Below, one piece after another: positions 39,247-52,479 of a stretch of DNA of 64,000 nucleotides. Position 1 is the stretch's first letter; the number at the start of each line of letters is the position of its first letter. The position numbers were made by a program, and so were the translations under genes. Where the stretch lies: assembly GCA_021442155.1 (NCBI GenBank), contig CM038225.1, positions 85,262,925 to 85,326,924 on the forward strand, in the 5' to 3' direction. The notes beneath the pieces were generated by a model. The model saw nothing but the letters and a program-made list of their open reading frames with translations, did no database searches and was not told the DNA's origin. This DNA is from Cymbidium sinense (lineage: Eukaryota; Streptophyta; Magnoliopsida; Asparagales; Orchidaceae).

Positions 39247-39868
39247 TAAATAGGTATGTATCATTGTTAACCAGGGAAGTGAGGTAATCAAATGACCTTC
39301 TTGGGGCTAACTAAAGCCTCGCGTTCCTGGGATGTCCAAACTATATACCCATTCACATTCAAACATATGTAAACTCATATGCATGAATCATAGGAAAGAG
39401 AGCATTAACTTATATGTAACACATGCTAATCATATAGATGATTATAGAATGCATGTATTCTTGATAAAAGAAAAGGGTTCTAATTCCATAATAAAGTACA
39501 CACACATGTATAAGAGACATGAGCAAGGACGTGCCATTGTTAACTAGGAAAGTGAGGTAATCAAATGACTTCCTTAGGGCTACTTAAACCCTCATATTCC
39601 TGGGATGTCTAGACTAAATACTTACTTTTCTCAAATACATATGGATGTATACATAAATAAATGAAGGAAAAATTATGCAAATATTATATTTTTTTATTTG
39701 ACTGAAACATTTATGCATGTAGATTAAAGTTCCATCCAAATTCTAATGTAGAAACACATGTATTTAAAATCAAATAAGTATGAATGAAGTGAGGTAATCA
39801 AATGACCTCCTTGGGGCTACCTAAAGCCTCATTCTGGATGTCGACTATATACTTATTAACATTCAAAT
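39247..39868. repeat. Three copies of the ~100-bp LTR module
   Basis: The copies at 39,247-39,352, 39,522-39,628 and 39,775-39,868 share 'gtgaggtaatcaaatgacc', 'ggggctac', 'taaagcctc' and 'tgggatgtc'. Spacing is about 250-275 bp. The third copy lacks the 5' part. They are the same module as 2,817-3,162. Confidence 0.85.
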
Positions 39869-42479
39869 ACATGTAAAACTACATATGAATTAAGGAAAAG
39901 GAAGCTTTACTTCACATATCTAAGCTATAAGCATATGCAAACCTATATATGTTGATAACTACTATCACTTTAATCAATGCAATTGATTTATAAACTTTGA
40001 AAAAATAATTTGAATTTATTATTGATAATAGCCACACATATTATAAATTAAATCAACACATGCAAGCTTACATAAAAGAAAATCATTGGGTTTAATTGAT
40101 TTTGAAAAGATGAATGTATGATTTCAAATGACATACAGTATTTAACATGATTGGAAAGAAATAAATGAACATAAAAACATGATTTTATTCAATCAAATTA
40201 ATTTCTAAGGACAATCATATCAAATAAAGCCATTTAAAGTAAACCAAAGCTTTCTTAGTAGTATTTTTAATTTCATGTTTTGATTTGATTTAAGGATGCA
40301 AGAAAAGGTTTGTTGATCCTAACCCATTCCCATATTTGCTAATTAATTTGATTTAATAAAATGTGATTAGGTTAATTTTATGGGTTAATTAGGTTGTAAT
40401 ATGCATTAAATCTATTAATTAACCCTTTACTATGTTACCTTAACATAATTACCTAAATAATTATGAGACAACCTGATATGCACATGCATTGGAAATTAAA
40501 CTAGTAATGCTCCTAAGAAATGATAGGGCTTAATGCAATTGGCTCATGATTAATAGTTAATTGAGCTAAGGAACTTAATTAAGTACCATTATGATTTTCC
40601 CACACATGTGGGTTAACCATAATTTCCTTAGACCTCTTTAGGTTATTAAACACCTAAAGGTCCACCCAAGATTTACTTAATTAAAATTTGATATAATTAT
40701 GATTTCAGTTTAACTAATTAAGTAGTTTAATTAGTTAATTAAGCCTTGATTGATTTAATTAATGAAATGAACTTATGAAAATAGATTAGGAAGAAGGCCC
40801 TAACCTTTTCCCATTGGCTCATTCACTATTGAACAATGATAAACCACTTAATTAATTGATTTTTTACTATTAATGGGATTAATTAGTGGTTAATTAACTT
40901 AAGAGAGTAATTAAAGCTTAAATAGTCAATTTCCCTAATTAATTAAGCAATAAATCCTAAGAAAATTATGTGCATTAGAGGTCATACCATTAAATTAACC
41001 CACAAAGTTTGGGGTTAATTAAGTAATAAAGAATTAATAAGCTAATTAATTTTATAATTAAATCTTAATTAAGCCTTAATTACTATTCTAAGTTAATTAA
41101 TAATATTTTTAATAATTTCTCCTTTGAAAGACCTTTAAAATGAATATTTAGTTAAATTTTTTTCTGATTTTTCTATAATTAGTTATGATTTTTACAAATT
41201 TTAGCCATTAAAATAAATTAATTAGGCCTAATTAACCCTTAATCCCATTGGTGCCATGTGATGTGCTGATGTGGTGTGCTTTCCACGTAGCGCTGCGGGA
41301 TTAGTTATTAAAAATAATCCTAGTCAACGCTTGTGTGGTAGTGGTGGAACGCACTTTTCTCGTGCACAGTCCAATCTAAGATCGGACGACCATGATTAAT
41401 CCCGTGGCTTAATAAGATTAAATCTGATCCATCTAATGGATCTAATCACGATTGTCTATTCCAATCACATAGAATGGATGGTGCATGATCTATCATCACA
41501 CGAGCAAGGGAGAACGGAGTCCATCCGCCATTGCTCATGTGATTCGAGCTCACCCAAGCTTGGATCAACTCCAAACGGATCCCACACCTTCGTGACATCA
41601 ATCAGAGGAGATCTAGTGGTCAAGATCAAATGGGATGAACATTTTCTTCAAAAAGCTCCAACAAATTTTTCACCCAAGGTTAGTTTCAATGGCATACCTC
41701 ACCAGAGCTCAAGACCGGCAGTGCAAGCAATTAAGGAAGCTTCATCTAGTAGAGATGAAGAACTACTAATCAGCATGAGCTTTGATTTGATGTAGTTTGC
41801 TCAGAAGGCCATGAACTGAAGCTTGGGAGTTCGATTTTGATAAAAGTCCACCCTCCGATCATCGAGAAGCTTGGGGGATGATTCATTCTTGCTCGATTGG
41901 CTCCAGAGATGGTGTATACAAAGTTAATTGCACTTTGGTTGTGGTTTGAGAAAATGGGAATCAAGGGGAGGATGCCCTATTTTGACTTGAAGGAAACTGA
42001 GAATATAGAGGCTTGGGAACTTGGGGAAGAGACTTTGGCAGCTCATCTTAGGGTTCTCTAGCTCGAGGGATTACAAGTGATCATTTTGAGTTGGAATGAG
42101 AGGGGTGGTATACCCTCCTCCTTGATGGATGGCTGCTTGATTTCAATTATTCTGATCATCCAGCCATCTCAGGGGTGTCGTGGGTGGTAGGGAGGTGATG
42201 AGTTGGCTCGGTTTGGTTGGGTGAAGGCGTGAAGGTGGTTGCCAAAAGGGTAGTGGGTGTCCTTGGTGTTTCAAGTACACCAATGGAGGAGGTGAGGTAA
42301 TTTCACCTCCCATGGGTCATTGCTGACCCAACCACCCCTGGGCAAGTCCTAAGTTCCCATGTGGACTAATAGAAGGATGCCAAGTGGCCAAGGAAGGAAA
42401 ATAACCACTTACATGGGTGATTTGTCTCATATGATACTCTTGATCCAAGGGTAGAATGGTCATCTGGCACTAGATTTGA

Positions 42480-43650
42480 TTTGGGAAGATTTGGAATGAG
42501 CCAAAAGTGGGTTGGGCCAAATTTCAAGTCATTTGGAGTTGGTTTGGTTCAATTTGGCTAAATTTGATCCATTTAGGTTAGATTGGGTTTAATCGGGTTA
42601 GGTTAACCAATTGGTTAAATCGAGTCAAACTAAGGGTTGGGTCAAGTTCATATGATTATTTGGGATGTATTGGTATCATTGGTTTGGCTTAGATTTGATT
42701 TTGGCTCATTTGAGTTCATTTGGGTCAAATGGGTCAAGTTGACCAATTTGACCCAATTGGCTAAATTGGCTTGGGTCATGGCTTGGTTTGGGTTTGGTTG
42801 ATCATTTAGAATATGTTGTAGGCTTTGGTTAAGTTTACTTTGAATTTGATTAGGTTTTATGTTGGTTTAACCCTTTAGGCCAAGTTAGGTTCAATAGGTC
42901 ATTTGGGTCTAGTGGGACAATTAGGCTCAATTGATACTTTGGTCAAGTTCAACAATTAATTTGGAATGAACATGAGCCATTTGTTGCAATCAATTTAGAT
43001 TGTATTAAGATTTGAGCCATTTTGGCCATGTAGGTCAAATTGGGTCAAGAGGGCCAATTGGGTTAGGTTTGGCTTAATTGAAGGTCAAGTCATGTTCAAA
43101 TATTAGTTTTGGATGGGTATGGGCCATTGGTTTCAAGGGATTTAACTTAGGTTGCAAATTGCCTAGTTTAAGTTCATCTAGGTTAAGGGGTTGATTTGGT
43201 CAAGTGACCAAGTTGACTTGGTTTGACCTAATTTATGACAATTGATCATACTAGGGTGGTCAACAATCATGGTAGGAGGTTTTGGTGAGCTTGGTCCAAT
43301 CCAATTTAGGTAGGAATGGAACTTGGCTCAAATAGGTCAAATTGACCACTTTGGGTCAAATGGATCAATTGGATTTAGTTGGCTTGATCTTGGGTTGAGT
43401 TAAATTTAGTTGAGTTTATATATGGATTTGGGGTTGATATATAAATTTAATTGCAATTGATTTGGGTTTGGATGGATTTTGGTTCATTTGAATATTTCAA
43501 GTCAAAATGACTAAGTTGGGTTTGACTTGGGTTGATTTTGGTTTGGCTTGATGATTATAGATTTCATTTATATTTGGAGAGATCATTGAAGGAATAATTG
43601 ATTCATGAGAAAATCAATTGAATTTGGGCTTTGGAGTGAAAGAATTTGGC
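42480..43650. repeat. Degenerate ~155-bp tandem array in LTR copy 2
   Basis: Anchors related to 'aggtcaaattgggtcaa' recur at about 42,575, 42,722, 42,877, 43,032, 43,180, 43,334 and 43,499, with steps of 147-165 bp. The array is collinear with 5,520-6,800. Related AT/GT-rich sequence without the anchor continues to about 44,110. Confidence 0.8.
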
Positions 43651-44329
43651 TAAGTCCATGGAGTTGGGTCATGTGGCTTAGGTTTGGGTTTTGATTTAGT
43701 TCTAATGATTTGAATGTATATTTCATTTATATTTGTGTATATGATTGAAGATTTGATTGATTTATGAGAAAATCAATTGAGTTTGAAGTGGTTTGAAGGC
43801 AAACTTGGCTAAGCTCATGAAGGTAGGTCATAGGGCTTAGGTAGGACTTGGTATGATTGTAGATTTTGGCAAATCAGATTTGGAATTGAGTTTGATTGTA
43901 AGCTTGATGGATTGATTGAAGGGTTGAATTGATATTTAAAAAAATCAATTGAGTTTGGATTGATTTGAAATTGGTTAAGGCTAAGTCCATAAGATAAAAT
44001 TATAAGGTGTAGGTTAGTTTTGAATTTGGGTTTGATCATGAGTTTCAATCATTTGGCTTGGAATTGGTTATAGGTTTGGACTTAGATTTGATTTGAATTT
44101 AGCTTAGGAAGGTAAGCTTGGATTGGGCTTAGGCTATAGGGTAGGTGGATCTCCCTAAGTCATAAGGCATAGCCTAATCCTTTGATTAACCCTTCTAAGT
44201 CTCTAGGCTTAGGTTAAGTGTTCGCCTAATTACTAGAACTGTTTTATGACTAAAGAAGTCTTAGTGTCTAAAATACTCCTAAATCTAAGATGGGAGATTG
44301 AGAACTCACTCCAAAAGTGAGGTCAACAA

Positions 44330-46390
44330 AAGGACCCTAATATGTGTGGTGTAACTGACAAGGCACATTACACGTATTGGCATTGACCAAAAGGATCAAC
44401 AATGTCCAAAAGATTGCAAGCGTTAATAGAAATGATCTATACTTAAACCCAAGAGGTAGATAAAATCATAATCTTAGTGCAATACAACTCAACTCATACC
44501 AAGAGCATAGGGGAACAAAGAATATTTGATTGGAATTTCATGTCAAGGACATGAAGAGAGATCCGGTAATGGATCACACATTCATTGGACATGACATGTG
44601 AGAGGTTTATGCCGAGGGCATAAAAGGAAGAATCCATTGGGGATTGAGTACATGAATCTTCCACTAGGGAAGCAGGTTCGAGCTATCTGCTGGAGATATG
44701 GATTTGAGTTTGATTTTGAATATGATTTCTAGAAAGAAGATGCGCTGGGGATAAGAATCTATAATCCACCAGGGATTAAGATCAAATTAATTTCTTTTGT
44801 CTTTATTGATTTGGAGGCATATCTTCTAGGGATATGGGCTCGAATCCACTAGGGATTGGAAATATGAACCTTCCACTAAGGAAGTAGGATCGGGCTATCC
44901 ACTAGGGATAATAGTTTGATTTTTTAGATTCATTCGGGGATGTATCCATTGGGGATAAAAGTTTGGTTGGACTTCTTTGATTTGTTTGTTTGATTTGTTT
45001 GGATTATTTCAGTTTAGACTTCACTGGGGAAGTCGATTTGATTTGGCTCCACTAGGGAGGATGGTTTTGAATTGAGGGCATATCCACTGGAAACGTGAAC
45101 TTAGTTAAATTTGATAGATTTAATTCATGGGCCCTATTGGTATGCGATAGACCCACTAAGAAGGGGCTAGGTCGGCCTTGGCCTATCTCAGATTTACAAA
45201 TCCAAAAAGGACAGCGTACTGGCTATGGGGGTGAGACTATCCGACCTAAGAGTTGCCTTTTGGTGTGCAACTGGTGTGCTAGGAAGAAAGCGTAGTATAG
45301 TTACATCTTCCAAAGTAGGGAACAATCGTTGGGGTGATCTATTGGTAGAACAACAAATCAAACCCGACCTAGAGTGACTACTGAGTGAATGTTGCTGGGG
45401 GCTTAATCAACTCAAGAGTAGTCAAGATTAATTTCATTTTAATTTCATGGACCTTGTCGGTGTGATGGATCCACTGAGAAGGGGCTATGTTGCCTTTGAC
45501 CTATCTTGGATTTTCAAATCTAAAGGGACAGCCTGTCGGCCACGAGGTAGGGCTAACCAACCTAGGGGTTGTCTTTAGGTGTGCAATGACTGTACTAAGA
45601 AGAAAGCATGATTAATTACATCTTCTAAAGCAAAGAACATCCTCTAGGGTGACCTATTGGATGCGCAACAAGTTAAACCTGACCTAGGGTGACTACTGAG
45701 TGAATGTCGCTAGAGGCTTACATCAACTCAAGAGTAGTCAGGCAATTTCTATAGGGAGTTTTGCTGACACTGCCCTACGGATAGGATGTCTACTTGGGAA
45801 GAGGTGCCACTAGGGGCGTTCTCCTTATCCATAAGCAAATATATATTTTGTTTTGTTTATATATTTTTGTGGACCCTGTTGGTGTGCGAGGAACCACACT
45901 GAGAAGGGGCTATGTTGGCCTTGACCTATCTCAGATTTATTAGACCAAGGGAGAATCTGCGCATCTGTAAAATAGAATCTCCAACCACAGGGGTGGTTAC
46001 CGTGAAAGGGGACTCTAATAGAGTAACCTGTAGTGTATTAATGGGGTCACAAAGGACATGATCCAAATAGAGTGCACACAAGGGAGGTACCGCTAGGGGT
46101 GTTATCCTGGACCCTATAAAAAATAAAGCTTATAAGTGTACGGTGGCCAACTCAAGGAGAAAGCGTAGCAGATTTACATCTGCCATGAGTTGTGTATCCA
46201 TCGGGAGGGTTTCCGTCAGTTTAACAAAGACCAACCAACCTAAGGTGCCCATTGGTGCGTGTGAAGAAGGCGTGACTTATATCTCCTTAAAGTGGAACTA
46301 ATCCAGATAGTCTATCATCGACGATAGGTTCTATCCCGGGTCGATGTGTGTAGATTGTGCTAGGAAGAAAGCATAGTAGACTTACATCTT
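44330..46390 (-). mobile_element. Repeat-filled 3' region of a second Tat element
   Basis: Closely related to 52,480-54,300. From 44,640 to 45,090 the phrase 'ccactagggat/ccactggggaag' recurs. From 45,100 to 46,390 a core of about 40 bp ('aggaagaaagcgtagtagac', then 'ttacatcttccaaag') recurs near 45,275, 45,597, 46,160, 46,265 and 46,358. It alternates with a 'gagaaggggctatgttggcc' unit near 45,160, 45,475 and 45,900. The other copy follows integrase, so this is the 3' untranslated end of an element whose coding body is missing. It is joined abruptly at about 46,390 to an inverted LTR segment. Confidence 0.7.
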
Positions 46391-49300
46391 CCAAAGCATG
46401 TGCCTCCCCAAAGGTCTGGGGTGAGTTTGAACTCCATCCGAGGTTAAGTGAGCTCGAATCAAGCCACGATCGATGGACGACATCCATCTCTCATCGCTCG
46501 GGAGGAGATAGATCACACACCATCCATTTTGCATGATTGGAATGGATAGTTGTGATTAAATCTCATTAGATCTCCCTTTAATTTAAGCTAAACCAATTAC
46601 CACGGTTAATTGATCGAGATCGCTCGTGGAGAAAGCGCGTCCACGACAAACACAGATGTGATAAATTAAATAACCTATCTCATCGCGCCACATGGCCCGA
46701 CAGGATTAGGGGGTTTAATTAGCTATAATTAATTCATTTTTAATTATGAAACTTTCAAAATTCATAACTAATTGTAAATAAATCTTAATAATATAAACTC
46801 AAGTTCATTTTAAAGATAATTCAATGGAGAATAATATAAAATTAAGCTTAATTGATTTTGAACAGTAATTTTCACTCAATTTGGGTTTTATTAGAAATAT
46901 AATTAGATAAATTATTCTTTAATTACTTAAACAATTAATTCCAAACTTCCTAGGGTTGATTAATGGGATGACCTCTACCTTCCATGATTTTTGTAGAATT
47001 TATTATTGGATTAATTAGGGGAATTGCTTGTTTCATCTTTATTCACTTCCTTAATTAATTAAATGATTAATTAACCTATTTTTTTTCTTTTTATGATTAA
47101 TTAACCTATTAAATAGTGATAAATTCATTAATTGAGTTTGTTAATCATCATGAAATAGTGAATAAACTTAGGGAATGGGATTAAGATTTCTTCTTCAAAT
47201 CTTTTCCCCTAACATTATTTTATTTGGATAAAAATTTAATTAATTTGCAAATTGATTAATGATTTAATCACTTCATTAAATGGCTTAATTAACTAAACTC
47301 AAAACCAAACTATTCCATAATTTAATCACTTAATCTTAGATAGATTCTTAGGTGTTCAATAACCTAAGAGAACTTCAAAGGAAATTATAATCAAACTACA
47401 TATGTAGGATGATTATGAAGGTACTTAATTAAACTCTTTAGCTTAATTAAGCAATAATTTTGAGCCAATTGCATTAGGCCCCTTATTTCTTAGGTGCATT
47501 GCTAATTTAAATTCCATGTGATTGCATATCATATGTTGGCTCATAATTATTTGTTTAATTATGTTAAAGTGGTGTAGGTAAGGGGTAATTAATGGACTTA
47601 ATTCACATCTTAACCTAAATAAAATATAAAATTAATCTAATTATTCTAAAATTAAAATAAACCAATTCACATATGTGGAAAATGGGTTCGGACCAGCAAA
47701 CCTATTCACCCTTCCTAAGCCAAATCAAATCCAAAAATAAAAATCTCCTTAAAGAATTTTGATTCACTTTAAATGATCTTATTTTATAGGATTATCTTTA
47801 GAAATTAATTAGGGTGAATGAAGTCATATGCTTACATCACTTTATTTCTTTCCAAGCAAGCTAAATATTGTTTACCATATGAAATCATGTATTCATCTCT
47901 TTTAAAAAAATTAATTAAATAAAATATTTCCTTTAGGATATTTTTGGCTAAAATTAAGAGTATGAGTGGCTACTATCACTATTAAACCAAAAATTATTTC
48001 TAAAACCTATAAATTAAAGATTATGAATGAAGTGATGCTACTTATAAGTACTTATAAGCTTCCATGTGATTATAAGCATAAGATGTGTTTTGTGTTATTT
48101 TCCTTCTTTTCTCTTAACTTGAACTTGTATAGAATTTGCAAAGTGTGTAGTTCATTTGAAAAGAACATAACACTTGCTTAAATTTACTCCTATGCATTCC
48201 TATGTTATGATTTAAGAAGGATCCTCATATTTACACATGTAAATCATACAACCAAATCAAATATGAATCTTTTGCATGATTCTTCATCCATTTGTTCCTT
48301 TTTGTATATTCACATGTATTTAAAAAAAGTGGTATATTAGTCTGGACACCCCAGGGGTGCAAGGCTTTAAGTAGCTTTAAGTAGGTCTTGTACCTTACGC
48401 CCCTGGTGTTGAAAATAATGATGCCATACTCACTTATGTCTTTCATACATATGGATGTGCATTATGTTAATGGATGAAGAATCCCTCTTTTCAACATAAT
48501 AAAGATATGCATTCATGGAATATCCAAATTTTCAAATCATATCTCTTAGCATTCATCATCAAGGTGTGCTAAAATTTGCATTGCATGTATAGGTATGCTT
48601 AGGATTATTCATATGCATGGCATACATGATGGAAAGAAATAAATGGTTGTTTGTTATGTGATAGTAATTCACCTTAACTAATCCTAAGATGCCTTTCTTA
48701 TTTAAATAGGGTTATTTAGAGCAAATCTAAACTTAGGATTAATTAAAACACATAATAAAACATTCACTAAAGAAAAATCATTAATGAATATATCTTAAGA
48801 ATTACTTAAGGTAGGGATGACAGAGAAGTTCTCTTCTCTTTTCTTCTCTTTACAATATTTAATAACTAAGTGTAGGTTCATTGAAACCAAATCAAATTAT
48901 TAAATAAAATTAACAAATTAACTAAATCTCTTAAATTAAACCTCTCTCTAAATTGAATCCTTCACACTTAAAAAACTTTAACCTTAAAGCCTAGCTAATA
49001 AGACATGCCACACAAGCCTTAAATGGCTTACACATTAGGCTAAGTTATCTTTTCTAGCTCTATGTTAGGGCAATACATGGTTTGATGCCTGATTTTATTT
49101 TGTGATGAAATATTTTTAGACTAGATATTAGAGTGCATATATGTAGACTGGATGATAGGACAATCATAGTCTAATCATGTCTTCTATAGGGGATTATGCT
49201 TAAGGGGCATTATAATAAAAATATAAATGCTTTTGCTATGCAGGTTGCTTATACCCCTAAGCATAATCCAAATTAGGACAGGTGGACTTGGTTACCCATG

Positions 49301-50560
49301 TGTCGGGTGCTAAGTCCAAATTATTCACATAACTGCTTGGGTTGTGTGGTATGTTTAGCTAATCTCTATTTTGCAGGTTTAGTTAGATTTATCTTTCCCT
49401 TTTGATGTAACTTTTTGCAAAGGAAATTTGGAATGAATGTTATAGGGGATTTAAGGTGAACATTGGTCATAAGACCATGTATTATGTATCATGAGAAGCC
49501 TTGGAGAAAACTACATCCCAAGTCAAATCAAAAGAAATAAAGAAATGAAGAAAGGAAGAAATGAAGAACAAAGAATGAATAATGAAGACCCCCATAACAT
49601 GGATTCCTTTTTAATTATAATCATTCATTTATAATTTGGGTTGTATAAGGGTAGAGCTCAGCTACCCATTTTTCTTTTTGTGTTTATGCAGTGGAGCCCG
49701 ACCACATCAGCCTCTTATTCTTTTGTACTAATTTTATTTATTGATTGATGTTTTATTTATGATTGTGCAATTAGGATCACATGATTTTTCTAGTTTCTTC
49801 ATTATTTGATGAATGGCCTGGATGCGATTAGGCTCGTAGGAAAAACTAAATTTTCTATCAAATTAATCAACTCAAAATTAAATTTAACAACTCATAACCA
49901 CACCTAAATCTTAGGACATAAATCAAGATAATAAAAGATTTAGCAACCCCTTAGCTGGATGTTGTATGTCTCACATCATGCATAAAACATATTGCTTCAC
50001 TGTTATTAATGGAGGGCTTCCACCTTTTCCAAAGAAAATTGCTTGACCTTTGAGAGCCATGGTGGAAACATACCTTCTTTTTGATTTTGGTCCATAATCA
50101 ATCTTCTCATGCATTAGGCATATAAAATCTCTTAGCCTGTGTCAAATAAAAATGTCCAAAAAATCAAAATAAAACTTTAGAAAATTTACATTAGATTAAG
50201 TTATTATTCATGCCCTTCATGATCTAGTCTCTTAGGGAGTGTGTTTAAGGGTTTAGTCCCCTTTCTAAATAAACAATAGCCTAGCTATCTTGCAAAACAT
50301 AAGACTTGATTATATGTATTTAAAATCATAAGAGGAGTTAGTTGGCAGCCACCCTCAAGCAGTTGTAAGTCCAACAATTAAGTGGTTTATTCTCTTGTAG
50401 AGATAAACCATATACCCATTTTCACCTTAAATTTAGGTCATGCCATGACCCTCACTAAAGCTCCCTAGATTTAGGATCTGAGATTGCTATTTTCTTTTGC
50501 GGACTGCAAGCATAAATGCTTAGAGGTGAGGATTTAAAATGAATTTTGCCATAGGATACC
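46390..50560 (+). mobile_element. Inverted LTR segment
   Basis: This stretch is the reverse complement, diverged, of about 37,165-41,590 in copy 2. Landmarks include 'gagctcgaatcaagcc' near 46,450, 'gtaccttacgcccctgg' (the module, 48,326-48,430), 'gcttaaggggcattat' near 49,200, 'gagcccgaccacatcagcc' near 49,695 and 'ccctagatttaggatc' near 50,465. It has no ORF of note. It forms the right arm of a >4-kb imperfect inverted repeat with copy 2, separated by about 4.8 kb. Confidence 0.8.
48326..48430. repeat. Inverted single copy of the ~100-bp LTR module
   Basis: 'tctggacaccccaggggtgc', 'aaggctttaagtagc' and 'aggtcttgtacc' are the reverse-complement counterparts of the module in copies 1 and 2. 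Only one module is present here, against two and three in the other copies. Confidence 0.75.
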
Positions 50561-50564
50561 CTTT

Positions 50565-52478
50565 GACCTAGGGGTAAAATGGTCATTTAGCCTTTATTTT
50601 GATTTAGGTAGATTTGAAATGATTCAAAAATTAGTTGGGAAAAATTTTAAGTGATTTAGAGTTCATTTGGTTTGAATTGGTTCAATTTGACTCATTTAGG
50701 TCAAGTTGGGTCAGTTTGGGTTAGGTTTGCCAATTGGTCAAATTGGGTCAAACCATAAGTTAGGTCAAGTTCAAATGATCATTTGGAGCCTATGGGTATC
50801 ATTGGTTTCATTCAATTTGGTTTAGATTTGGTTTTGGTTCATTTAGGTTCCTTTAGGTCAAATGGGTTAAGTTGACCAATTTGACCCATTTGACCTAATT
50901 GGGTTAGGTCAAGGGTTGGTTTAGGCTTGGTTGATCATTTGAAATGTATTGTAAGCTTTAGTTTCAATCAATTTTAATTCGGTTTGATTTCAAGTTGATT
51001 TGACCTTTTGGGACAAGTTGGGTTCATGGTCAATTGGGCTTGGTTGGGTCTAATTGGCCAATTGAAGCTTTGGTCAAGTTCAACAATTGATTTAGAATAA
51101 ATTTGATCCATTGGTTGCAATCAACTTGGCTTAGAGAAATATTTGACCCATTTTGACTTTTAGGTCAACTTGGGTCAGCTTAGGTCAAGTGGCCAATTAG
51201 GCTTGGTTTGGCTCAATTGATGGCTTGGTCAAGTTCAATCATTGATTATAAATTGGTTTAGATCAATGGTTTCAATCAATTTGGCTTTTGGTGGATTTTG
51301 GCTAGTTTGGGTGGGTTTCATTTAGGATAAATGTTGACTTGGTCAAATGTTAGGTTTGACTTAGTTTGACCTAATTTGAGTGATTGATCATCCTAAGATG
51401 ATTGTTGCTCACAATGTGAAGCTTAGATGGCCTTAATTCAATCCAATTTGGGCTAGATTAGAATTTGGCTCTAAAATGTGCTTTAGATCACTTTGGGTCA
51501 AGTGAGCCTAAGTTGGTTAATTAGCTTGGTCAAGGATTGATTCAAGTTTTGATTGAACTTACATATGGCCTTATGATTGAAATATAAATTCAATTGCAAG
51601 TGATTTGGAGTCAAATGGGTTTTGATCCATTTGACAATTTCAAGTCAAAATGGTGAACATGGGTTTGACTTGGTTTAGTTTGATTTTGGTTTGATGATTG
51701 AAGTTTATGTTTATATTTAGGCATGTAATTGAAGGAATGATTGTTAGAAGAGATAATCTAATGGTTTGGATTGGTTTGAGGATGATTTTGCTAAGTTCAA
51801 GGATTTGACTTGAAAGAGTATAAGTTAGATTTAAGTTGGATTTGGATTTGAGTTTTGAATTTGGTTTCAAAAATTTGAATTTATATTTCATTATATTTGT
51901 GAATATAAATGGGTTATGAGAAAATATTTTGAATTTGGAGTGATTTGGATTAGATTTGGGCTAAGTCCATACGATGAAATTGAAGGGCTTAGAAAAGATT
52001 TTAGATTTGGAATTGATCATGGGTTTCAACTATTTGGAATTGATTCATGATTTGGATTTTGCAATTGATTTATGATTTAAGAAAATCAATTGGTTGGAAA
52101 TTTAAAATTTAATTTAGAATTGATCATGGGTTTTAATCATTTGAGATTTGATTCATGATTTGAATTTTGGAATTGATTTATGATCTGGGAAAATCAATTG
52201 AGTTGAAATTTATTTGAGATTTGATTTGAGTTTGAAGTTAGACTTGAAAGAAGGAAGGAAGGATTTGGTTCAAGCTATAGGATAGGCAAGTCCTCCTAAT
52301 ACCCCTAAGGCATAACCTGTTCATATGGCTAACTCTTCTAAGTCTCTAGGGTTAGGTTAAGTATTCACCTAATCACTTGAAATATCTTAAGACTAAAGAA
52401 CTCTTAGGGTGTACAGGAGTCCTATGTTTAAGATGGAGAAGTTGAGAGCTCACTCCAAAAGTGAGGTCAACAAAGGGC
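50565..52478 (-). mobile_element. Partial LTR of the main Tat element
   Basis: Homologous to 42,420-44,330. It contains the third 155-bp array (anchors about 50,698, 50,855, 51,010, 51,162, 51,324, 51,642) and the boundary 'gtgaggtcaacaaa' at about 52,464-52,477. On the minus strand it begins with TGTTGACC directly after the 3' region of the main element. It breaks off at about 50,565, where the inverted LTR segment starts; the counterpart of 41,590-42,420 is absent. Confidence 0.7.
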
Positions 52479-52479
52479 A

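Larger units (their letters stand above)
36610..44330 (-). mobile_element. LTR-like unit, copy 2 of the Tat family (~7.7 kb)
   Basis: Collinear with copy 1 (205-7,034), but read on the minus strand it follows a Tat-type 3' region (46,390-44,330). At 44,328-44,321 the minus strand reads TGTTGACC, the proposed LTR start. The unit then contains the 155-bp array (43,650-42,480), a 'ggatcaactccaaacggatc' landmark near 41,570, the three ~100-bp modules (39,247-39,868) and R (36,930-36,610). No gene is present: the plus-strand frame 41,436-41,795 is not conserved in copy 1. An LTR of 7 kb would be very long, although long LTRs are known in the Tat/Ogre group. Without the opposite LTR and target duplications the call stays tentative. 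Confidence 0.6.

Noticed and set aside
41436..41795. Plus-strand ORF of 119 codons
   Set aside because: It sits within LTR-like copy 2 and its frame is not kept in copy 1 or in the inverted segment. Composition is that of non-coding LTR sequence.
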